A stretch of 64,000 nucleotides of DNA from Beverwykella pulmonaria (Eukaryota; Ascomycota; Dothideomycetes; Pleosporales; Melanommataceae). The notes under the pieces are model-generated. The model was not told where the DNA came from. It searched no databases and was given only the letters and a program-made list of their open reading frames with translations. The stretch is taken from the NCBI GenBank assembly GCA_001599595.1, contig BCHH01000007.1, positions 910,118 through 974,117 on the forward strand, given 5' to 3'. Positions 9,474 through 21,161 of the stretch are shown one piece after another. Numbering within the stretch: the stretch's first letter is position 1; every line of letters begins with the position of its first letter. The position numbers and the translations under genes were made by a program.

Positions 9474-12400
9474 TCAACGACTTTGCAATCCTAACGCCCT
9501 CCTCCTTTCTTCTAGCTCTAATTCAAGCTTCATATTCTCTAGCTCAAGCCTCTTAACGCCTGCTTCCCTCTCACGAAGCTCAAGAGCAGTACGTTTAGCT
9601 TGGGCATCAAGGTCCTGGTATAGGGCCTGGCGGTGGAGACTTGGCTCTCGTGATGGTGTTCTAAATGGCACCGTAACAGGTTGTGAAGACGATGAGGATG
9701 AGCTGCCGTCCTGTGTTCTAGATAGGGCCCTTGACAGTGAATGTGGCCTTGAAGCTGGTGATTGTCTTCGCTTTGTTCCACGACCTCTTACATATCCAGA
9801 AGACGAGGCCTGGAACAATATAGCATCTTCATCGTCCTCACTAGAGTCGTTCCCTTGATCTGAAGGCTGCACTTGGTCTCGCTTACGTTCTAAACATGTT
9901 AGGAACGGCTTAGGAACACTATCTTTTAATACTTACTCTCCCTTGCAAGCGCAGTTGAATGCCAGCTGTGACATAATTGATACTGGTCAATATCACGTAT
10001 ATCTAGCTTCAAGGCCCTACACACGTTAAGAATCTCTTCACAACATAATTAGGGCTAACGTACATGTGGATTGCAGGTAAGAGGTGCAAGAGCTTTCCGT
10101 AAGAGTAAGACTTCTTTGCGCATTGCTCAACGTTGTTAGAAGTCTCCTCTAACCTGTTCCAATCACGTTCTAGCATAAGCGAACAGTTCTTATTTAAACC
10201 TGCTGCGATCACTTGACTACGTTTGTGCGTAGCCCACCTTTGAATAGGGGCTGCCTCATACTCTGTGAACAAGTTAGCAATAGGTTTGGAACAGATTGGG
10301 AAAACTCTACCTATAAGTAGACCACACAAAGTATTATACTCCTCCCAAGTTTCACAGGTAAGGAGCGCTTCCATTCGCTGGCGTGCAGAGCTATTTGCAA
10401 CAGTGCTCCCTGTGGTAGTGCTTCCTGTGGCAGTGCTTATACTGCGTAAAAAGTGAGCTTTACAGAATTTAACCGTATTTTGCAGCTGCCATTGCCATGG
10501 GCGATGAAGCGGATCAATACTTGAGAGATAGTGCCCAAATCCTTAACAACTTGTGAGCAACCTGTTTGCAGCCTGTTCTAATATAGTTGCTTACCACTAA
10601 TCTGTTTCCCATCCACGTTAACTGTAATGCCAACAAAGCCAGTATGGTGTAGGTGCTTCCACTTTAACTCCCTTTGAGCGCAATTAGAAATGTGCCTAAA
10701 CAACATCTCAAAGCTTTTCTGGTAGAGGCGTCGCCGCTCAGTATTTATGTAGATTCGAGCAAGAGTTAAAACTAGAGCTGTTAGTATTATGTCCAGAACA
10801 GGTTAAGAAGAGCTTCTTATACGTTTCCCATGCCCCTCATGAAAGATTGCGAAGATAAGCTCGTGGAATCCAAATCCTACACGCTTAAAGGATAGGTCTA
10901 CTTGGAAGGACTCTACTCCAGCAAAGACTAACGCCTGCTCCTTTCGCATTGTAAGGACGGTAGTGCCAAGGGCGTCAGTATAGATTTCACGGATATACGC
11001 CTAAATTATATAAGAACACGTTCACAATGCGTTAGGATAGAGTTGTACTTCATCTTCGTCCTGGTGCCTCATCCGCATCTCAAAATCTACCCCAGTTATG
11101 TCCTGCCCAGCAGGGAACATAATAAGCTTCTCACGGTAGATTGTCTGCTGAAGGCGATCAAGATTACTTAGAGATTCGTGTACTTGAATATATGATGATT
11201 TGTCGTGTTTCCGGCAAAACTCTTCTAGGAAAGGGCCTTTGAGGAATGAGGCTAGTTGGGAACAGGTTATTAGTAACACGATAACAACAAAATAACAACA
11301 CAACATACCAACAGTTAGGCTTGGATTGTTTGCCCTCTGAATAAGAGCTACAATCTCTTCAGTTAACACCTCAAGTGTCTTTGTAGGAGGCGGGGGAGGG
11401 TGGCAATGAACTCCATGTGAGGTAAAAAGGTAATACGGGCTCTGCTGCAGGTTTAGAGGTATAATAATATTAAAGGCAACCGCACAGAGTGTCCGGAGGA
11501 GCTTTCCTTTGCCTTGAGGATGATCAACGTCTTAAGAACAGGTTGGTAAGCAATTGTCAACATAATATGAACAGTGTGATGGGATCTATCCCATCACAAA
11601 CAGATCAACGTACCACAATTTTTCAATTGTGTCCTTGTTGACAACACGACCCCGCAAGTATCTGTCTGTTCTTGCTCTTGTGGAAGTCCATTAGCAAACA
11701 GGTTCTGAAGGTGTTCGATATGGTATTTGTCTCCAACGACACGGAAAAAATGCTTCTCTGTGCGAGCTATCTGCGAGTTCCAGCTTGCACACCCGATATA
11801 CCAGAGTCGGACCCCTGAAACTGTCTACAACACGTTACTAACGTGTTCTGATCGCGTTTTCATGGCACTAGATCTTACCTCGTTCTGCATTTGGCGAAGA
11901 ACTGGTGCACATGAGGCTATTGCATTTGGACATGCAATACCATCCCGAAATCGTCCAGTAACAGCAGTATATAGACTATATTGCAATCAGAACACGCTAG
12001 GAGCCTCTTCAAGACACGTACCTCGTGGAATTTTTCTTACGCTCATCACGCTCTGTCTTGTAGACGTTGAGACGGGAGTTGCGCATCTGCTCCCAGGTCT
12101 CTGGTGTAACATGGCTGTGCGAAAACGTTGCCAACGAGTTGTCAAGGTATTCACATCTTTTTATGCCCGTACACTCGTATCGGTATCTCATTGCCGGACC
12201 GCCTAAAAATTCTGAGGTTGTGCGCTTTGGGGGGCCCTTCTGTTTTCTACAGTATTGAAACTAAGATATTGTTAACCTGTTCTCAACAGCCTCGCAACGT
12301 AATTTTACCTGGAGTGCATCCTCTAACACCATTTCAGGCGTAGCTCTCTTTGGGTCTACATGAACACAGAATGTATACCCATGAGGTGACGTTTGAGGAT

Positions 12401-12703
12401 AATCAGGAAGCAGAGCTATCTGCGTAACAGCAGCAGTGGTAAGGGGACTAGTAGCCCCTGAGGTAAGTACTGTAAGGAGTGCGTTATCGTCCTTGATGCG
12501 TATGTTAGAACCTAAACACGTTAAGAACATGTTCCCATGCTACGCACCTCCTCTGCCTCGTCCTCTCCTTCGCTGCCTTGATTCTCCTCCCCTTGCGTAG
12601 CTCTACTCTCAAGTTCAATGGTTGCATCCTCTGAGTCGCTATCGTATACATCTTCCGAAGCAGGGCGGCTCTGGGGAGAGCGGGTATGATATGCACCTAC
12701 CAT
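9474..12703 (-). CDS. DDE transposase-like protein of a MULE-related type, 12 exons, apparently intact
   Basis: Exons, read on the minus strand: 12703-12544, 12511-12309, 12260-12022, 11975-11879, 11824-11614, 11530-11309, 11251-11049, 11000-10823, 10771-10595, 10541-10064, 10016-9937, 9889-9474. They total 2664 nt, 887 residues, with every phase agreeing and no internal stop. Features in order: an acidic N-terminus; a C-x5-C-x11-H-x-H finger (C151, C157, H169, H171) like WRKY-GCM1-type transposon fingers; a Cys/His/Trp region (near C245, W248, H258); VDLSFK with Asp480; VNVDGKQ with Asp558; a C-x2-H pair (C590, H593); NNVEQ with Glu702; and a C-terminal coiled coil rich in Leu, Glu and Arg. 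The Asp/Asp/C2H/Glu order is typical of MULE and hAT-related transposases; assigning the triad is inference. The first intron (32 nt, donor GTAGCA) is the weakest. An upstream ATG at 12746 plus a 4-nt exon is an alternative start. It could be an active element or a domesticated gene. Confidence 0.75.
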
Positions 12704-12746
12704 AATTAGAACACCATCAGAACACGTTCACAGTCTGCTTACTCAT
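9474..12746 (-). mobile_element. Probable DNA transposon or domesticated copy; ends not defined
   Basis: The span holds the intron-rich DDE gene and sits between the secreted Cys-rich gene and URB1. I could not identify terminal inverted repeats or a target-site duplication by eye, so the true element may extend some tens to hundreds of bases beyond these limits. Motifs related to those in its introns (GAACACGTT and similar) also occur just outside the coding part, near 9430-9470 and 12720-12735. Confidence 0.5.
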
Positions 12747-12982
12747 ATCTGCCCAGGTCAAAGAATAGCGAGGGAAGAAGGATTGTTGTGGGTCGAGGGG
12801 GAAGCGCACCATTTAAAAGATTACCCGACCACAAGGCAAAAGTGTGGTTGGGACACCACCGGCCACGCTAAGTGTCTTGACCAGGGTACCCCAGACCAAA
12901 ATTTCTCGTCCCGCCGAACATTGGCTTGCAGAGTATTTGCAACCACCGCAACAACAACGCACAAAGGCTATGATTTTGAGCC
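12704..12982. promoter_or_regulatory. Shared divergent promoter of the DDE gene and URB1
   Basis: Only 279 bp separate the two start codons. It contains a short inverted repeat around 12828-12850 (ACCACAAGG / AAGTGTGGT) and a Cys-free, CA-rich stretch before the URB1 start. No TATA box is obvious. I infer that both genes are transcribed from this gap. Confidence 0.4.
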
Positions 12983-15900
12983 ATGGGCAAGCGCACAGCC
13001 TCCGAGGCCACCGGAAGTACCGCGACCGAAACGACATACGTGAAGCGACAACGAGTTGAAAGAGTGGAAGGCTCCCGCGACCGTATTTCCCCGCCTGCAG
13101 CCGCGCCCATCGAAGAAGTCTCCTCCGCGCGACAGCTGCAAAAGGCTCTCATATTTGATCGAGGCACTGCCGAGATCTTCCGAAGCGGTATGTACAAGCT
13201 CCATGCCATTGAATATTGTTTACATCGAGACTAACGTAGACCCAAGGCCTGTTTCTCCTCAAGAAATTTCTCGATTCCATCCTCTATTCCACCGACGACC
13301 ATGACTTGCCCCGCAAACGAGCGATCCTCCGCGAGTACCTGGACTCGCAGAGACCAAATAAGCCAAATGGACAAGAGGATCAGGAGTCGCCTTTCCTGCC
13401 GCATTTGATCCAGGCCTGGGACTTTGCCGTCGGGTCCAACTACGAAACCCTGCTTGCACAGGTCACGGCCGCTCTTGCACTCTTGGCCAAGGCTTTTTCA
13501 AGCCATCCTGAGTTTCTCGAATATGGAGCGCTTTTGTGCAAAACAGTTCTGCATCCAACCGTCGCCCGTCGACTGGGCCGCAGCTTGTCCGCCGCACCCT
13601 CGCACGACAACATCATTTCGCCCGTCCTACGACTGCTCACGGAACTTACACGGCTCAACGAAGGCGCGCATGCCCGAGCCATATACGCAAAGAGAGACTT
13701 CACCCTGGAGCCGAAAACGTTGGGTAGAAATATCGGACTATGGACTGACCCGAAGGGAAAAGCGACAGTCGACCTCCACCGAAAGCCAAGTGTACGCGTC
13801 AACGCGGTCCGCTATTTCCTCACCCACCTCAGATACCTGGATGAGATAGCCAAGATAGAGCTGTTGTCCAACAGAAACATCGTCCGCGCCGTCTTCGACC
13901 ACCTGCATGCAGATCCGCCGTTTCTGATTCTCGAAATTCTGAACGTTTTGAAGAGCCACGTCTTCCAGGACAAGACGATCCCACGCCAGGCCAAGAGTCG
14001 TATCTTGACCGGAAGGACGCTTTCCCACATCGCAAGTCTTTATAGATACACACCTGCAGAAGGCTCGCTCTCCGAAGGCCAGAAAGCTCCAGATGAGGCG
14101 GCACACGAGTTCCTCTGCATGGTCTGCACCTCCCCAGCTTATGGCGTCATGTTGCCCACCAATGGCTTCTATCCAATGGCGAACGACGACGACGGAGATG
14201 TGGGCATGGACGACGCTGCGGAGTTTGCTCTCGATTTCGGCATTGACCCGAGCGAAACTCTCGAAGGAAAAGGGCACGTCAGAAATGTCATACTTGGGGA
14301 ATTCACTCAATCGCTCAAGCCTTACGCCAATATGTTACAGCAGGAGCTGGTAGTCGCCATCTTCAAAGCCTGTCCCGAGCTTGTTTCCGACTATTTCTTT
14401 CACAAGGAAGCATTCAATTACGAGCCTAAGCTTACATCCACATGGGTTGGATTTTCTTCGTTTCTGTATGAGACGATCGAGCTTCCTGTACCTCAATACT
14501 TTGGCGCAAAGAAGGGGTATCGCGATTATCCACCGGCGGTATCTGCTCTTATTCAAAGCATTTTGCCTCAGCCCTTGACCCAGCAAGTGCTGACCAAATG
14601 CTTGAATCATAGTTCAGATTTGGTCAACATCTTTGCAGTTCGCGCCCTCATCGTTGCATTCCACAAGCTTCGAGCAGTCTTAGCGGAGTTCAATACCGCG
14701 TCTCAGTCCAGAACCTCAAAGTCATGGGAACAGGCATCTACACGTCTGGTCACGGAGTTCTGTCAGCGGTGTCCGCTGGTCAAGACGGTCATTCTCGCTT
14801 TTCGTCGTCCTGCGTTCCAAAAAGACATGATGCGAGAATCGATTACGAGGCTGATGAGGCTCTACTATGAGGTTGCACCCCAAGTTGCACTGCGGGAAAA
14901 GTTCGACATCTCGGTACCTCTCTGCAATGCTCTTGCACAGGCCGAAAAGCTCACAGGCACACCTGAGGATAGAGCATTTCGTGTCATGGAACTTGAGCAC
15001 TGGATACAAATTGCAAGGAACTCTCCAACAATGCGTTGGTGGCAGAAAACCAGTAAGTGTGTTGCATGTACGGTGAACTTTGTTGCAACTGACTGTTATA
15101 GAAACACTCCCACATTCTCCCTTTGTTATGCTTCTCAAGCTCATAGCACTGTCCCCGGAAGGGGAGCTGTACAGTAGTATTAAAATGCTTCTTGTCGCTA
15201 TATTACGAGATCACGATATGCTTCAGATGAGCACCTGCCCAGATGCTCTCGATGCTCTCATTGCCAGTCTTGGCGCACCATGCGGTGCATCTTCGCCCTC
15301 TTTTCAAGTGTTGGACTTTTTAGACGATTGCTGCGCACGCTTTATGAAAGGACCCATCAAGTATTTCGATGACAAGGACAGTATATCTGCGAAAGTTCCA
15401 CACGCGAAAGCTGCCTTTGGTCCACTGAGCCCTCTATTATTGACCTTAGTCGAACAATGGCCGTTCAAGGGAGGAAAAGAGGAGAAAGGCAACCCAGCAG
15501 AGCCTCTCGCTCAATGGCTGTCAAAGCTGCTTTATTTGCTGAAGCTCATTGGAGAGGATGAATCGTTGCTTGTCCTTGTTCGGGACTCTCTGGTCACTTC
15601 GGCTGCTCCAGTATACCAGGAGGTCCTCAAAGATGCGTTCCTCTGGAAGATGGGGAAGGAGAAAGCTAAAGCAGCCCTAAAATTAGCGACCGGTGCTGAC
15701 TTCAGTGGGTCTGAGAGGTCTTCTACCTCTCCCATACCAATAAACCAGCCAAAAGAACAAACCAATGTCGCGATTGCGGTTGACTTCGAGATACCACCTA
15801 CAGAAGATGAGAAGCATGCCGGCCTCAATCGATGGAGAAAGAAGGACATTGAGGAAAGCCTTGAAAATGGAGATATTGGAGAGTTGCTACTATGTCTTTG

Positions 15901-16667
15901 CTCTCGACATGCAGAGATTCGACTCCAGGCTGTCATCAACATCCGCCAGCTCATGGGGAAGATTGACGTATGTTTCATTTCCGCTGCTTGTATTCATGAG
16001 ACTAATTATTTCACAGGCGAGTGAAGATTCCGAGTTCCTCCAGCTCAAGCTTCTCCTCGGCGAAGCACTGGAAACAGCGCAGTTCATAGTGCAGTTTGAG
16101 CCCATGCCATATGTTGGCGGTGTATTCGCAGCTCGTGCCGCACTTGTTTTGGCTGATCCTATGCATTTCATGTATGCGAAAATTAATCAATTCCTCTTGA
16201 AGCGGCCGGACTGGACTGTTGAAAATCTTCCTCGATACCTCGGAAAGACGATCATCAACAGTGAGCCTGAACAGGACGGCGCTTACCACAAGGAAGTAGA
16301 CTGGTTTCTCGACTACCTTATCGACTGCCTACGGACAACGGAGGATATGGAGATATTCAGGACTAACAACGTGATTGAGCGACTACTTTCATACTACGTC
16401 TCGGCATCGTGTGCAATCTCGGCGAAGGAGAAGATTGTCAGGCTGCTTTTGAGGGCGGTTACTGTTGGAGGAAGCACGACACTCATCACAAGGTGTGGGC
16501 TGATGAGTTGGATACAGATGAGGTTGGAAAACAATGATCATCGTCATCGCATGTTGAGGGAACTGGCCTCGCGGATCTATGAGACGTGCGATCAGGAGAA
16601 GGTAGATCAGTGGAGTTGCGGGACGACTGCGGGAATGATTGCATCGCTGGCCAAGGTTGGCGCATGA
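12983..16667 (+). CDS. URB1: Urb1/Npa1-like nucleolar ribosome-biogenesis protein
   Basis: Four exons (12983-13187, 13247-15052, 15102-15967, 16017-16667) give 1175 residues, the usual size for fungal Urb1. The N-terminus is basic and disordered (MGKRTASEATG). It is followed by a long helical-repeat body that I recognise as the Npa1 N-terminal domain, for example LRLLTELTRLNEG, DFTLEPKTLGR and SVRVNAVRYFLTHLRY. The C-terminal exons continue with helical repeats such as LLLGEALETAQF. In yeast Urb1 acts in early pre-60S particles with Npa2/Urb2, Dbp6, Nop8 and Rsa3. The first intron ends at CCAAG just before 13247, because the earlier AG at 13239 would break the phase. The internal introns are short GT-AG types. 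The gene lies head to head with the DDE element and tail-free before the next gene. Confidence 0.88.
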
Positions 16668-17585
16668 ATTGCGGCTAAACTTGTGCACGTTACATAGATA
16701 TTTCAGAGAAGCAATTGACGCCATATTTGGCTACCCTTCTGCATATATATGGCTCATGAATTTGCAGCGACTCATTGCCAAGTGGACAGTAAGACTAAGG
16801 TAGAATTTGAGGAAGAGATGAAAAGGATTAATCAAATCCAGGCAACGGTAGAATATCACCAGACCGATAAATGAGAGAAAGGGAAAGAACCGCAGAGAGA
16901 GCGCTGGTGCATCTCGAAAATGAGCAATACCCGTATATGATGATGCCTGAATCACGTGACCGCGGCGATCGGCAAAACGTCCGACCCGCGAGACCTCTTC
17001 GCGGGCCCCAGCTTCACGACCGCGGCGACAAAACAACGACGACCTCCACAAACAACACGCTTTATTCCATCAATCATAGTGCTACACCCAAACACAGCCT
17101 TCAATATTCCAATATTCACGACTACCACCTTCCCAACCTCACGCCCGTCGCCGCATGAGCTTCGCCCACAGCTCCTCGACCTCTCCCCATCGCCGCCCGC
17201 AGGGGTGCTCAGCGCCCGCCAGCCCTTGACTGAGCCACGTCTTTCCTCGAATTCGACCCGCACGATTACCTACAAGTTTTGTTGTGCGCTCTTTAGTCAA
17301 ACACGACCTGTGAACGTATACCTGATCTCTGCGCGACCCCCTCTCGCACACTGCGCGCACCTTTCTTATAATTACCGTCTCAGCCGTGGGAAGAGCGTTC
17401 TTCGATCAATCGCAAAGTGGGCTCGTTCCGATCGGCTTGCCTTCAAGGCAGCCTCCCTCGACGTTCGTCAGCTACGCTGCGACTTCACACACCCATTCTA
17501 GTTCCTGCCATCAACCTCCCTTTCTGAAACCCCTCCGCCGCCCCCGCTTTCGACACCCTCACTTTACGTTCTTACAACCGCGAGA
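16668..17585. other. Intergenic region with long CT-rich leader
   Basis: A TCACGTGAC E-box-like palindrome sits at 16952-16960. From about 17040 the plus strand is rich in CT and CA, as in a long 5' leader of the gene starting at 17586. No gene is supported here. Confidence 0.4.
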
Positions 17586-20203
17586 ATGGGAGGCCAATCA
17601 TACACCGTCGAGCAGTTGCAGAACCTGCGAGGTTCTCCGCTTGTCCAAAAGCCAGATAATCTACCTTCGATCCTGCAATGGATGGATGTACCAACCGACC
17701 CGAACAACAACGCTGCCGCTGCCACTGCCGCAGCCAGGGGTCGACCGAGATCAGGGAATCTGCGGGATGGTGATACTGCTGCAACTGGCGAGAATCGCGC
17801 GGAGCGTCTCCCGGTGATGAATCCAATGGGTCACTTTGGCCGGCGCTCCAGCACGCGTGAGTCTTCACTTGACCGCCTCATTCTTTCTGTTAACGTGCCT
17901 TTCTAGAACCTGAAGACACTGTTCTGGGCCCTCCGAAGCTTTCGTTTACATCAGCGTCTCGTAATGCGAAAGCTGCATCAGAGCTCCCAGAGAAGCGCCC
18001 TGGAATCACCTCGATGGATAGCGACCAGCTTGGCGACCGGTTTCCGCGTGAGCGAGGTGAGCGATGGGTACGGGACCGTGATGCAGACCGTAACCGTGAG
18101 AAAGTCGGCCTGGCGAACGGACGACGCCCGGCACGAGAAGAGGGAGAGGGTTGGACCAACGTCAAGGGCCGTAAGAGCTTAGGCCAGGAGGATTTTGACC
18201 GTGGCTTTGGTCGGAATGGTGATCGAGACCGAGAGAAACCACAGAAGGAAGGCGAGGGAGAGAACGGTGATGGTTCAACACGACGTCCCGCCACCAGTCG
18301 CTGGGGCCGACGCGAAGACACGGCCGCTAAAGAAGTCGAGGGCACCAAATTCGGCGGAGTGACAGGCGCAGGTGGATGGCGAGACCGGGAGCGGGACAGG
18401 GAGCAGCGGGATAGAGGAGAGCGCGACTGGAATAGAGGGGGGAACAAAGTAGAGCAGGATCCAGAATGGATGGACACACCCGTGGACAAGAAAGAGACTA
18501 AAGCTAAAACGCAAGAAGATTTTCAACGCTGGAAAGAGCTTATGAAGGCTAAAGACGCTCCGGCAGAGGAAAAGGAAGAGCCAAAGGCAGAACCACCAAC
18601 CCCCGCAGAGCCAGCAGTCCCAACAACCATGTCCGCAACTGTGAGGCAAGTAACACCCTCGGCTACGGATCCCAACCAAGGCATTCTTTTCGGAAATTGG
18701 GGTAGGGATAAGGTCCAGGATACGAACATTCCAGAGGCTATTGCGAAGCCCAGAGTAGACAAGAAATCCAGATTCATGAAGATGTTCGAGAAGCCAGAGG
18801 AATCAACGATACCAAACCAGCTTCCACAGCAGAGCCCGGCGTCTCCTGAACCTGCGCCTATGCCCGGTATTGGTGCTGATCCGGACAAAGAAGGCTTCCA
18901 GCGCATTCTGCAGATGCTTGGTGGAATCAATATGGCGGCGAATCAACCCTCCCAGCCCAGTGGTACTACGCCTACGAATGGTTCGAGGCAAGGCGGCATT
19001 GCGCTCGACTTTATGCAATCACCTCCCGAGGAACCGCAAGAGAGTAGACAGCAACCTCGCCAACAGGTTCCTCGAACGCTCGAGCAACAGCATATGCTAG
19101 AAAACATTCTCGCCCCGAAACCTGGTGTAGAGAACAGACCATTGCAGGCGAGGTTAAATGCCATATCACCAGACAACTCTTTCCTTGAGCAGTTTGGACT
19201 TCCACGACCTGAGTCGAACCGCCCTGCAGACGAATTTCCTATCCAACAACCACCTCCGAGGAACACCAGTGCCCAAGATGCTCATCTTCATGCTCTTCTG
19301 AATGGCCGCGGGCGAGAGGAGTCAAGCCGTGACCCCCAGACCAAGCAACGTGAGCGTGAGTTTCTGCTCACCCTGATGCAGCAACCATCTCGTGCCACAC
19401 CACCGCAGATGCACCATCAGAGCCTTCCCCGTCCTGGCCCAGACAACCAGAACATGCCCTTCTTCGATCAGCCTGCGCAGCGACACCAGGGCCAACCAAA
19501 GGGTCGCCCTGGACTTCCACCCGGTTTTATGGAGGATCCGCGCATGTATCAAGAGAACGAGATGATGCGTCGTGAGGCTGAACGTCGTGAACAACAACTT
19601 CGCGAAGCCAGCATTCGCGACATGAATATGCAGCATCAACAAGAAGCTCTGCGCAACAAGAACGCTCGCCTTCAGATGAACTTTGCTCACGAGGACCCGG
19701 CAATCATGAATTTACAACGTCGCAATACGGCTGGCGAAATCCCCCGGCAAATGACGAACATGGGCATTCCATCGCAACCTGTGCCTGAGATGCAGTACTT
19801 GCCTGGAGGACGCCAAGCTGGAATGCCTCCTACACCACAAGAGCGCCCGAATATCGCGCCCCCACCTGGCTTTGGTGGTCCGCCTATGCGCCAACCACCT
19901 GGTTTGGGAGGTCATGGTGCTCAACAGCAGCAGATGGGGCCTGGACCAAGCTTCTCAGCGGGTAACACGCCGCTAGGACATCCCCCAGGTTTCGCTCCCC
20001 CGAGCGGTATGCGCGGCGGTATGTATCCTGGTCCAGGTCAGGGAAACATCCCCCCTCAAGGACCACCGCCAGGCTACTTCCCGCCTCAGGGATATGGACC
20101 GCCAATGGGACTTCGCAACGATGATCCCCGGATGATGTTTGATCAACAGTTTAACCCGAATCAGAGACAGCCTGGCCGACCAGGACCGCCGAACATGTAC
20201 TAG
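17586..20203 (+). CDS. Disordered eIF4E-binding (4E-T/Eap1-like) protein, probable
   Basis: Two exons (17586-17856, 17907-20203; intron 17857-17906) give 855 residues. The N-terminus reads YTVEQLQNLRGSPLV, close to the eIF4E-binding consensus Y-x4-L-hydrophobic seen at the start of 4E-T-type proteins, although the last position is Gln. Downstream are an Arg/Asp/Glu-rich stretch (residues about 150-290), the block QDPEWMDTP near residue 300, and KSRFMKMFE near 400, both reminiscent of 4E-T. The second half is rich in Gln, Pro, Gly and Met, typical of a low-complexity mRNP-granule protein. Family members repress translation or promote mRNA decay with eIF4E and Dhh1/Pat1. The assignment rests on short motifs, so other RNA-binding scaffolds remain possible; the gene itself is secure. 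Confidence 0.7.
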
Positions 20204-21161
20204 GGATTGCGGTCGAGAGGGACTATGCATGATGGCATGGCAGCATTTTCACCGAGCTAAATTTGTAATTTTGGGCCTTACGTTAACCTTGTCGTTCTAC
20301 ACATGCGCAACGGAACTCGGTCACTGTTCGGCGTCTAGCGTGGAGTCAACGGGATCCTGCATATTAGGGATGCGTCAAGGGAATCTTGTTTTGCTTCTTG
20401 GTACTCGCTCTCTCACTTTCCACCTGCATGCATACACATTTGGGGGTCAATCGGATCGGATCGAATCGGCAAACAATACCTTTCTCTTTTGGAAGTCTGG
20501 CATGGACTCATTAGCATGTATATGGGACTAGTACGGCGGCTTATTTTGGTTCGCAGTCTATTACACTCTTCGCTTCTACCTCTGACAGTACCTACACACT
20601 ATTCTTATATAGGTCAATCAGAAGCAAAGAAGTTACGATTAGGACTGTATGATGTTCCTGGTCTGAATTATGGTATCTTGTGCTGTGGAAAGGCAGGATG
20701 CATTTGTCCTCATAGATAGATAGTGGAAGTGAACTGTGAAATGTAAATGGATGTTGGGGTAGATGATCGCCTTTCCTAACTTTTTGCAGTGCATGACTTG
20801 CAACGCGTAGTTGTGGACGTGATGCAGATTATTTATTCTGTAACAGAAATGATCTTTTGTGAATGTACATACCGAAAAAAATTCGATATAAGCGGATGAA
20901 ATCAATTAAATTTCGGTTGCAGTACCGGTACACCAAGATGACTTTGATTTTCCCAACCTCCTACGAAGTGATCGGATTTAGATTGTCGTGCGTTATAATG
21001 TGGCCTATGTACGCTAGTAACACTGCTCAAACACATTACGATGGAGATCATGAAGAAGGAAGTGATGTTGAAAATAACAAGACGTATTCAAAACCTATGC
21101 ACCCTTAACCAGCCCGTTCAGACGCCGTTTACACACACGCACACACACACACATAGCAAAC
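20204..21161. other. Intergenic region between converging genes
   Basis: The 3' regions of the 4E-T-like gene and of tyrosinase face each other here. It holds a CA microsatellite at 21131-21153 and AT-rich patches near 20860-20910. I see no gene. Confidence 0.45.
21131..21153. repeat. CA/GT microsatellite
   Basis: An uninterrupted (AC)n run with a single G substitution, 23 bp, located 9 bp beyond the tyrosinase stop codon, so probably within its 3' UTR. Confidence 0.8.

Noticed and set aside
12846..12963. An accidental inverted repeat near the URB1 start considered as a transposon terminal repeat
   Set aside because: Too short (about 9 bp per arm) and without a matching copy at the left end of the DDE region.
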